In this document: one piece after another, positions 55,072 to 64,000 of the stretch
Layout: each line of letters begins with the position of its first letter
Numbering within the stretch: position 1 is the stretch's first letter
Origin: Alentia gelatinosa
Taxonomy: Eukaryota; Annelida; Polychaeta; Phyllodocida; Polynoidae
Length of the DNA: 64,000 bases
Assembly: GCA_950022655.1 (NCBI GenBank)
Contig: OX465592.1
Coordinates: 4,857,544-4,921,543 of the forward strand
Reading direction: 5' to 3'
Notes under the pieces: generated by a model
What the model was told of the DNA's origin: nothing
The model's database searches: none
Seen by the model: the letters and a program-made list of their open reading frames with translations, nothing else
Made by a program: the position numbers and the translations under genes

Positions 55072-55849
55072 GGCGCCAGCCGCCATATTACTGAAGTTAG
55101 ACCGGAACTTAGCACCGCGCATGACAATCAGCGGGCAAATCTCCGCGAAGCCCTCTGTCCCCGACGTGTCAATAAGTGTGCCGCTGATACGTTCCCTCAG
55201 GGAGGCGTACAGTTGTTCTCATTTGGTAAATTTACGCGGGGATTTACTCGCTATATCGATGTTCCCATGAAACGAGGGCGTTGTCGCTTACATCTGGTAA
55301 AAGACTAGATTCCATGGTTTGATGTACATTGTTTGTGTATAAACTGATTTTATTAACTATTCTCATTTTAATACATTGGTTCACTAGTGGGCGTTTGTCT
55401 TCTGGTGGGTCTTTAAGGACAGCAGTGCTTTCTTTTATTATATTCCCAAGACGTATCAAATGAGATCTTGAACCCTGTGAGGTATATGAATCCCACCGTG
55501 TGATTTCCACTTTACATATCTTTTTGTTTATCCAAAATATAAAAAACTGTGACGATAAAAGCGGAACCACATTCATGTTTGATATTTTTGTATTCTCATG
55601 TGCCACCCAGCCTTGCTACAACACGATTTGTGAAACAAAAACGAATCGAAACTAGGTTCATATAACCAACCCTTGTAGTTCTGATAAATGTCCTGGGAGA
55701 GATTCAACGCTGTGATTATGTCACCTGGTTATTGTTAACTCCAACTCTGGACATCCAGACCCACTTTACGCCACTCAAATGAAGTGCCTGAAGCCAGTTT
55801 CCACATTCATTTCCTTATGGATGGCGGTGTATGGCTGATTGCATTATAC
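55072..55849. other. Unassigned
   Basis: A 120-residue minus-strand frame (55244-55606) has no family resemblance I can name and no splice or start context. No gene called. Confidence 0.4.
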
Positions 55850-56345
55850 CCATGCCGTATACTGTAAATACGCACCGTTTACTGTATACCCATGCCGTAT
55901 ATACTGTAAATACGCACCGTTTACTGTATACCCATGCCGTATATACTGTAAATATGTACCGTTCACTATTTACCCATGCCGTATATATATAATTTAAATA
56001 TGCACCGTTTACTATATGCCCATGCCGTATATATATATAATGTAAATATGCACTGTTTACTATATACCCATGCCGTATATACTGTAAATACGCACCGTTT
56101 ACTATATACCCATGCTGTATACTGTAAATATGCACCATTTACTATATACCCATGCCGTATACTGTAAATATGCACCGTTTACTATATATCCATGCCGTAT
56201 ATATATAATGTAAATCTCCATCGTTTACTATATATCCATGCCATATATATATAATGTAAATACGCACCGTTGACTATATACCCATGCCTATACTGTAAAT
56301 ACGCACCGTTTTCCATATATCCATGCCGTATATATATAATGTAAG
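55850..56345. repeat. ~40-46-bp AT-rich tandem repeat, about 12 copies
   Basis: Unit TACTGTAAATACGCACCGTT plus TACTATATACCCATGCCGTATA, with variable TATATATAATG length between units. Confidence 0.93.
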
Positions 56346-56378
56346 TATGCACGACTAAAATATTATTTGTATCATCTG

Positions 56379-56523
56379 TATTTATCTTACCCCTGTACAC
56401 ACAAAAAGAATCGACGATGTACAGCATATAGACCATGGAGAACGGACTGCTATACTCGCAGGGGCATAGAGAACGAGTTCCCAATGTTAAGCCTACAGGA
56501 CAAAAATACCAGGGGTGAGATGA
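56379..56523 (-). mobile_element. Family A element lacking the hairpin (minus)
   Basis: Minus-strand 5' end TTTCATCTCACCCCTGGTAT at 56523; internal terminus ACAGGGGTAAGATAAATA at 56379-56396. No hairpin follows. It borders the preceding AT-rich array. Confidence 0.7.
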
Positions 56524-57141
56524 AATAGTTGTACAGGGTTTAGATTCCAGTACCATGATGTAGGATGGAGAACGAATCTTATTGGCTGGTCACACCGGAA
56601 GTACTATACGCGGCCACTTCCGGCTCAACGCGCGTGCCTCAAACAGTCACTTTCCACATTTACGCAACTCTCGTACACTCTGACCTTTGATAAGAGTCTC
56701 GTGACCTCTCGCGTGACGTGCCGCTGCCAACGACTGGGAATTGACCAATCAGAACAGAGCTTTCATGGAGCTTTAGCTTTCACCGAGCGGCGGAAGTCAG
56801 TAAGTGGCACAATATCGATGTAATAGTTTTTAGATCGCGGGACAGAAGTGATGTTGTAAAACCAAATGCTCTGAAATTATTTTTATTTAAGCTGATGTCT
56901 TTTTTTCGAGGAAGTTGGGTTCAGTCATCAGCCATTTTGATCTTTATTTCTATTCTATTTGTGTCAATTATGAGTCCATAAAGGCCGGGAACACTCTGGT
57001 AGATGCCCTGTTCTGATTGGAGGAGAGCAGGTTAACATGTTGCATGTCACGTGACAGTTAACTGAGATTTCCTTCCAATAATCGCCTCCATAATGGCCGA
57101 CCAGCAGACTTTGCTACAAGCATGTTACTGACCTCCTGATA
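56524..57141. other. Unassigned
   Basis: No gene or repeat recognised. Confidence 0.4.
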
Positions 57142-57447
57142 AGGCCCGTTTCCATTGGCCGACAAAAACTGCCGAGATTTTTTGAGTTAACCAGAAGGTC
57201 TGTCGTTGGTGGCCACTGACTCCACGTTGGTGACACATAATCAGTGAGGGTGCAGTGGATACCGTGTTTTCGATGTGTTCCACATGTGCATGCTGATAGA
57301 TTCGCTGGCTGGTGGTGTTATTGCAAAATCTCCGCTAAATTAGTCTGACATCTTTATAAGTGCCGGGCACTTTCCATTCACTGATCCTGCGTCGGTGGTT
57401 CTTAACTGCAGATCGGTGCACAAAAATCGGCCAATGGAAATAGGCCT
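57142..57447. mobile_element. Motif-rich MITE family J
   Basis: AGGCCCGTTTCCATTGGCCG at the left is inverse to CGGCCAATGGAAATAGGCCT at the right (one mismatch). The interior has repeated TCGGTGG, GTTGGTG and complements. Left flank TAA, right TAT, so the duplication is not clear. A fragment is at 27230-27339. Confidence 0.7.
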
Positions 57448-57940
57448 ATATACAGTTCCCCGACTGACTGCAGAAGTCTGCGTCGTTTACAAGCTCCTGT
57501 TAAAAGGTGTTTCACGTCGAGCTCGACACTCAATTCATGTGTTAATCTCATACACGACTTCAGGCTGTTGAGCTTTGACTGCCAGAGAAAAGAACCCTAT
57601 GCCAACCTCAAAATGAAGTGAATGAGTCACTCTCCAAGCGCATACCACCTCGCATTGACTTTTCACACTCTCCGGGCACAGAGACGTCTGGGCGATAATA
57701 GGAGCAGAGAGCGAAAAGGTCACTGAAGGGATTATGTCATTTTTAGCCGCGTTGTGGCGCCACCGGACACGTTTCACTGCCGACCCCACGTGACCGGAAG
57801 TGGGGGAGAAGTATGGCACCAGGGGGCGCTACGCGTGGAAACTGCGTTATTAGTTAGGACTGAATCACCGCTAGGGGGAGCAGGTTGGTAAGGCAGGGGC
57901 GGATTAGACCGTTCAGGAGCAGATGACGGGGTGAGGGATT
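57448..57940. other. Unassigned
   Basis: No gene or repeat recognised. Confidence 0.4.
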
Positions 57941-58309
57941 CATATAGAACTGCATCGAGAATCATATAAATACACAATACTCCATCAATTTGGGTGTGCT
58001 GCAATCGTCATCGAGGCAAAGCCGAGTGACGATTAAGGCCCATTAAAACGAGTGGAGTATTGTTTATTTTACGATTCGAGAGCGGTTCTGGATTTATCTC
58101 ACTCCTTTCACTGATAGGGACGTTTAAATCTCTTGTTTTGTCTTGTCTTTTCTCTGAAATCCTGGCCACTGATTGGTCAATCGCCTATGACGTCATCTTA
58201 CATTCACTATGCAATGACCATGGCGTAGTATTGTCACTTTACGGGGGTGATCGTTGAGTATTTTTTCTAACATTATTCCTATGGCTAAACTTGTACCAGG
58301 GGTGGGATA
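57941..58309 (-). mobile_element. Asymmetric-TIR element, family B, complete copy
   Basis: Minus strand: 5' TATCCCACCCCTGGTACAAG at 58309, internal GGAGTGAGATAAATCC at 58088-58104. The hairpin has AATCGTCACTCGG and TGACGATTGCAG arms with apex CTCGGCTTTGCCTC (plus strand 58013-58026), and the 3' end is GCAGTTCTATATGAAT at about 57941. Best reference for family B. Confidence 0.75.
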
Positions 58310-58607
58310 AAATGTAGAGAGCATGGATAATCATCACTCTGTCAGCTGCCATGATGAAAGCGTGGAGAATCGTGGCCCATCACTGTGTCAGCAGCCATGA
58401 TCAGAGCGTGGTGAATCAAGTCTTGCCCAAATGCTTCTCCACCAAAGGAGATAAAGAAAGCCACTTGCTGCGCCGCTAAATTAATCTGACTCACGTGACC
58501 TCTAAAACCCGGCGGTGGCGACCTCTCTGGTCCGGGGAAAGCGGGAGTTCGTAAAGTGGGTTTTCTGTGGGTTGTGGGAACGACACTGAGCTAAGATCTA
58601 ATGACGC

Positions 58608-58811
58608 CAGGGGCCCGTTTAATAATGTAGGGCCTACCCTCTTCTGTATGCCATAGAGACTCAGGGACGATGTGGGTCAACTTTATTCAACACCTATAGA
58701 CGACCTTATGGACGACTAATACTGTCTTAGCGAACAAAAAGCGATAACTCTTGTACGAGGTACTAAGAAGAGTCTTCAAGTATTCCTATAGATCATTAAA
58801 CGAGCCCCATG
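58608..58811. mobile_element. MITE family F copy
   Basis: CAGGGGCCCGTTTAATAATG at 58608, shared CCATAGAGACTCAGGGACGA and AAGTTTAT-type interior; right end GATCATTAAACGAGCCCC. Diverged TIRs. Confidence 0.7.
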
Positions 58812-59067
58812 TACAATGGAGGAGGGCTATTAAACGGCCGGAAGGTGAACAACCAGATTTCAATCCTCAATGTTTCTTTCCTTTTATCAGAAAGTCCCAA
58901 ACTCTAAATTCATTGCTAGAACGGAGCAACATGGAATCCCAATTCCCTTAAATCTGGTATATCAATATCGTGTAAGGCTCTGTGTCATGATTATACATCA
59001 GGCATATTCTTCATAAAGCGAGAGTCTGTATCTTTTTTTTATTGTGGGAATTGCTTTATAAGAACAC

Positions 59068-59291
59068 CAGGGGCCTGTTTAAAAATCTAGGATCGTACAT
59101 GGAGATCGTTTCTGTTACTCGTACAAGGGTAATCGTTTAATATAATTTTAGTCTGTTCGCTAAGACAGTATTATCCATCCATAGGGTCGTCAATAAGTGT
59201 TGAATAAAGTTGACCCACATCGTCCCTGGGTCTCTATGGCGTACAGTAAATGGTGTACATGAACGATCCTAGATTATTAAACGGGCCCCTG
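59068..59291. mobile_element. MITE family F copy
   Basis: CAGGGGCCTGTTTAAAAATC at 59068 and GATTATTAAACGGGCCCCTG at 59291, TIRs of more than 30 bp (CTAGGATCGTACATG against CATGAACGATCCTAG). Best-preserved ends in the family. No clear target duplication in the immediate flanks. Confidence 0.82.
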
Positions 59292-60554
59292 ATTCGGCAT
59301 ACAGTCTATACATACATCTACTAAATATTCTTTGACTCTCAAACATACTTTGATAATACGTTTGATGTTTTATCGGATCTTTATGATTGTGGAGAGCTTA
59401 CAAGTGTGGCCATACATCTGATCTGGATTATCTAGCTGGGATTAAAGACAATTAGTTACCTGAAAAAGGAAAAACTCTACTGAGAGCGGCACGGCGACTA
59501 CAGCTGTCGGATTCTGTGTCATTTTATCTTCATCTAATCCGGATTTCTAAAGGAGAATCACACGCAATGGCTGCAATGAATATTCCCATAAAAAGCCCCG
59601 AGAGAAGGTTGTGAATCAAAGTATATATGTTCTGTGATATTCTTTTGTTCCGGGTTTTTATTGCGGCACTTGATATCCCAGCCGTTTGTATGCAGCGGTT
59701 TAATTTACAGACTGCTGTAATGTGTGTTTTAGTATCGTTATAGATCGCAAACCAAGCCGCGTTAACACAATGCGACTGAACACGTTACGACTGCCTACAG
59801 AAAAATCGTGAGGTGGTGCTCCCTGGGAAAAATCGTTACCAACAATCGTTGACCCAAGAATTGGTTGAAGCGTTTACACTGGACGATTTATAATCGGTGT
59901 AATGGGTCACGAATATTTAATATTTGAATTCGAAGGAACTTGTTTCTTCCTCTTTATACCTAAGGTAGTGCCTCAATATATAGGCCACTGGTAGGGGGTT
60001 TATAGAGCACATAGTGATTGCTAGTTCCGCCATCATGGACCAGGAAATTGTAAGATAGTGCCAATGTAGTCGGGGGACAACCAAAATATCCTCTGTCATA
60101 ATCTATAGATAATCATGAGTCGAGGCTAAAACCCTTTTTCTTAAAAAAAAAGATAATGAAATCCTTGGATAACTGGACCTGCAACCTGGTGTTTTGTTCA
60201 GCATCAGGGGGCAAGATGGCCGCCCCAATAACACAATAGCTATATGCCCTATAGTCGTCTGATCCCTACTGACACAGCAGCCGACTGTCTATATTCCCCA
60301 TTACAAAATAAAAACTGAAAAAAACGGTTCAGATGAAAATTGTGTTCGTGTATTTGAACCCACCTTTTTGGCCAACAACCAAAGGTGTTTCATGACTGAG
60401 TTTTTATAAGATCGTGGTGTTTCTCGACGGTTAATTTAAACCAATTTGAAAATGTCATGAGCACAAAACCGTCTCCGAATTGTACCGATCAGAAATCATG
60501 GGCTTCCATTTGAGCTTGTACAGTCGTCCTTAATCGTCTCGTGTGAACGACGTC
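59292..60554. other. Mostly unassigned
   Basis: Possible motif-rich element at 59740-59895 (AAATCGT, TCGTTGACC, GTTTACACTGGACGATT). CAAGATGGCCGCC at about 60213-60225 is YY1-like. No exon recognised. Confidence 0.35.
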
Positions 60555-60887
60555 TAAAGCCCAGTTCCCATTAAGCGATTTTGAGGTATTCAGAGGGCAC
60601 CCATCGCAGACTATCAGCCAAAATTTGTAAGAATTTGCCGAGTCGCCAAGTGGGAACGCAAAATGGAAAAATCGTCGGCGACTATTGCCCTACCCCTTGT
60701 CGTTTGGGCTTGAGTCGGCGACTGGATTCTCTCTTAAAAGAGCACCAGTCTCTTGCGATTCAATTTCAATATGTAAGGCCATAGAAGCCGACCCTCAAGA
60801 CTGATTCGCTGACTATGCCCTCCCACCCGCTGTTATTCCCGGCAATAGTCTCAGGGGCAAGAATCGCCAAGTGGGAATGGGCCTTTA
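60555..60887. mobile_element. Motif-rich MITE with TTCCCA..GGCGATT ends
   Basis: TAAAGCCCAGTTCCCATTAA at 60555 is imperfectly inverse to CGCCAAGTGGGAATGGGCCT before TTA at 60887. Inside, GTCGGCGACT, GAGTCGCCAAGTGGGAACG and CTGATTCGCTGACT repeat the GTCGC/GCGAC words on both strands. Confidence 0.7.
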
Positions 60888-61388
60888 GAGTCGTCGTTTA
60901 ATAAAGACTCATCCTACGCGCATGTCACTACACATCACTTCCGGCACCACTTCCGGTAGATCTGATAAGAGTGCTGGTGTTGTCCTCCACGCCCGCCAGG
61001 CGGCCAGGGGGCAGTTTTCCCCACGTCCGACCTGTTACCATGGCAACGGGTCAATCCGCGAGGGGGCGCTTCGGTATGCAGCGTCCCTCACGTGGTCATC
61101 ACTGCTGGTTCCGGGCGTGTATAAAGTGATCAACTGCCGCCTGCCGGGTACTTCCCGGAGGACGAGTTCTGATTTCCCAGAGTTCATCATTTCTCGTCGA
61201 CGTGTGGATTTCCGGTAATCGAGGAACGCTGTGCGGGGAACGCCCGTTATGAATTCAAATCGAGGCTGATGGCGGGTTCTTTTTCCGGTCGCTGAGCTCG
61301 TTTGGAGGATTTTAATAGAGGAGGACGCACTCTCCCCCCAGATCCTTTGTGGTGGTAGCACTTGCTAATCTCTGCCTCAACCCAATGA
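60888..61388. other. Unassigned, GC-richer
   Basis: CpG-containing sequence with ACATCACTTCCGGCACCACT and TTCCGGTAGATC near 60930 (ETS-type GGAA cores). No exon seen. Confidence 0.3.
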
Positions 61389-61613
61389 TGGGGCCCGTTT
61401 AATAATCTAGGATCGTACATGAAGACCCTTTTCTGTATGCCATAGAGACCCAGGGATGATGTGGGTGACCTTTATTCAACTGTTATGAATGACATTATGG
61501 ACGGCTAATACTCTCATAGCGAATAGACTTAACATTATTAAACAATAAACCATTGTACGAGTTACAGAAAATCGTCTTCATGTCCGATCCTAGATTATTA
61601 AACGGGCTCCTGG
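61389..61613. mobile_element. MITE family F copy with about 45-bp TIRs
   Basis: GGGGCCCGTTTAATAATCTA, then GGATCGTACATGAAGACC on the left; GGTCTTCATG-type, CCGATCCTAGATTATTAAAC and GGGCTCCTG on the right. CTTTTCTGTA and TACAGAAAAT extend the inverse match. Confidence 0.82.
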
Positions 61614-64000
61614 TGCCCCGGGTATCCACTAAGGACAGGGGAAACCAGCCAACATTTCAGATTCAAAACAGGGCAACTGTTAAACTCAAACAACTCTTAT
61701 ATTATGAGTGATGAAATATAGGAATAGTTAAATGAGCTTCACAGACAATCCAGCTGTTTCTTTTTCAGCTTTAAATTACTTTATAATGTGAATCCACATT
61801 TGATTAGACTGCACCTTCAAGTGAGCACATGTGTTATGTTGACAAACAAAACCCTGCAACATATGAGGTGCTTCCCACTGAAGAAAGTAATACCTAATAC
61901 TATGTCTGATTTGGTATAACAAATTACAGAGATGAGTATACACCATTTACCATATGAATAAAAACATCTCTATTTACAAGTAGAACACAAAATACTCCCC
62001 AAAACGCTAAAAATTTATGCGGATGGGACACATTCTGTCCCAGACGGACAGGTCGGTGCAAGATACAAGCGGCCGCAGGAAGTAGAGCGCTGGATCTCTG
62101 CTAGGAGAGTGAGGAGGGTGGTGGAGTCTCCGCGAAGCAGTGCTCTGTGTCTGACACACTGACTCCGGCGATGAACCACGAGCTGTGAGATAATGTTCCC
62201 TGCTTCAAGGCACTCACCGATTAAAAGTGTGATTCATGAGGCAGCCGGGAAGAGTTCTCTTAATGCTTCTTTTAGAGAAGCAGACTTCCACCTTTACCAT
62301 ATGACGATGTTGATAACTGTGATTATGTATCATCAGCTCTCTACCAAGTGTCATTGTATGTATAAACAAGAATAATGAATTGGTATAAAACCTGAAAGTC
62401 ACTGACGGTATTTGGCCATAATGTAAAACCAACCTTGCGTTGAATTTTGACCAATAAAAACTTTTAAAAAACATACAATCATAAAAGCTGTGTGTCTCAT
62501 CTCTGCTTGTTACTGGCACGTGTCTCTACTTCGCTGCTTACCGTCATGTCTCCCGCCTTCGCTGGTTCCCTTAGAAGCAGACGACATTTTTACATTTCCG
62601 GTCTCGGCTGGTTACCGGAGACCTCGCTCTTTCCGCCTTGTCGCTGCGGGCGTGTCGCTGGTCATGCTGCGGGCTGACTGTTCGTCTGCTGCACGTGTCT
62701 TACGCTCCGTGGACTTACAAATCACATTAACTCCCAACTCTTCATTTCCCACACTTTTTCTACTCAAAGTTTCAATTTTTTTAGAGCGTGCTTACACGAT
62801 CTATATACGTTGCTCTTATTTCCTAAAGGTTAGAGTGGTCATATAGGGTTCCAGCGTACTGCAAAGACACTATCCATTCACTATCTGTGTGTTACTCACT
62901 GTGATACTTGCAAAGGAGCAGGGTGCCAGTGTATTAGTAGCTTGCCCAACTGACCTTGATCAATCACTCAAGACCGAAATATCTAATTGACCTGCTTGAT
63001 ATATTTTGGATCTTAGACACAGGCAGTTGAAGAAATAGCAAGTTGACAGGATGCAAGTGGGTTATAGAGAGGGATCCATACACTGAATGTAATCCAAACC
63101 TTTTAATTGTTATTCATTTATAATTGCACGCTCATTCATCAATGATGAACATACGTTTTGCTCCTAGTTTTATAGAGAAGTGTTTATTTTCCACAATCAT
63201 CCTCTTACAATTATATTTATGTAAACATCATTATTCAACCTTGGAGTACATTTCTCCCTTCTCAACCTGTGATCTGTCTTTGCTCCCTTTTTTGTTTTTT
63301 CCCCACTATGGTTGTTTGGTAGAATATCTTCTTTCTCTAATGAACATGACTCATTAGACCATGATATCTCACAGAATTGCCACTCTTATGAGCACTCTGT
63401 TTTATAGATAGTCGGGGGAAAGTAATATGTTATTACTTCCACAGATGATATCCATACTAGATACATGGCGCCCCTCTTTTTCAGGAAGATTCAATATTTC
63501 AGTCTCTAAATCTGACTTTCATTATACATACAGCGATAATGGAATTGTTTCTAGAACCCATCCTCTCCTGTCTTGTATTTATAACTTCACTTCTTTCCCG
63601 GATTTGGATGACATGTATGGTCCGGGCTTCTTTCCTCACTGCAGTCTGTTAAGGGTCACTCTGGTATTAAGCCCTTTAAAAAACACAGTCGGGGCTTGAA
63701 ATCATTTCAATCAAAACTGAAATGCTACTTTTGATTCTGATTGTAATTTTGCTCATAAGAAGAATGCTACTTATAATTCAGCCAAAGAATTTGTAATTCA
63801 GCCAAAGAATTTGTTCATTTTAGATATTGGTAAGTATGATATTGGTAATGATATTGGTAATGATATTGGTGATGGTAATGATTTTGTACAAGTCGAAAGC
63901 AATAATAAAAACTTTACAAAAAAAAAATAAAAAAATATTGGTAATGATAATGATATTGGTCTCTCCATGCGTTGTGCTGTTTCTACGGGCCTCGCGCCCT
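61614..64000. other. Mostly unassigned
   Basis: An inverted partial unit of the 121-bp repeat lies at 62852-62908. Short ATTGGTAATGATATTGGTAA repeats occur at 63820-63960, next to an A-rich AAAAAAAAATAAAAAAATA run. A 90-residue frame at 63427-63699 has no recognisable family. No gene called. Confidence 0.4.

Noticed and set aside
55244..55606. 120-residue minus-strand frame
   Set aside because: No recognisable family or splice context; length is within chance for AT-moderate sequence.
63427..63699. Possible coding exon or LINE tail (90-residue frame)
   Set aside because: No domain or motif recognised. A K-L-K-C-like stretch just downstream is too short and in another frame.

Overview
This window reads as eukaryotic, most likely from a marine invertebrate animal (a mollusc-like genome is my guess; the sequence alone does not settle it). 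It has no operons or ribosome-binding sites. It carries a tRNA-derived SINE, many short non-autonomous DNA transposons with terminal inverted repeats (TIRs), a LINE remnant, and minisatellites that together fill roughly 28% of the 64 kb (my rough sum). I find no protein-coding gene I would defend. The longest open frames, at 0.55-1.73, 2.6-3.3, 3.6-4.2, 6.4-7.1, 25-26.4 and 39-39.7 kb, are tandem repeats whose periods happen to keep frames open. The only protein-like remnant is the C-terminal tail of a non-LTR reverse transcriptase at 40.08-40.26 kb.

Layout. 0-7 kb: an asymmetric-TIR element, then minisatellites with periods 36, 25/24, 30 and 64 bp, an array of AGGTCA words and a 10-bp array. 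7-18 kb: a CACTA-like MITE, a 41-bp array, MITEs with long TIRs, and a 72-bp array split by a mobile element. 18-24 kb: 121-bp and 62-bp arrays; the latter is broken by three related elements. 23.2-27.1 kb: four 10-bp-period arrays. 28-35 kb: 40-bp array, two TA-flanked MITEs, GT microsatellite, 30-bp array and two motif-rich MITEs joined end to end. 35.5-39.7 kb: a long degenerate array, an 83-bp array and an 11-bp array. 41.8-49.5 kb: palindromic 35-bp and 46-bp arrays, a 56-bp array and a 1.9-kb tandem duplication that carries nested transposons and a 39-bp array. 50-64 kb: motif-rich MITEs, a head-to-tail cluster of Harbinger-like MITEs, a 73-bp array, more asymmetric-TIR elements and five copies or parts of a CAGGGGCCC-ended MITE.

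The most interesting signal is a group of at least three element families (A, B and C here). Each starts with a TATCTCACCCC or TATCCTACCCC terminus, carries the inverted copy of that terminus internally, and then ends in a long hairpin. The stems differ between families, but the hairpin apex (CTCGGCTTTGCCTC type) is conserved. The layout matches the asymmetric TIRs plus 3' palindrome of Helentron/Helitron2 non-autonomous elements. Copies sit inside tandem arrays, and the arrays define their ends. A second theme is a set of MITE families whose interiors are built from one short family-specific word repeated in both orientations.
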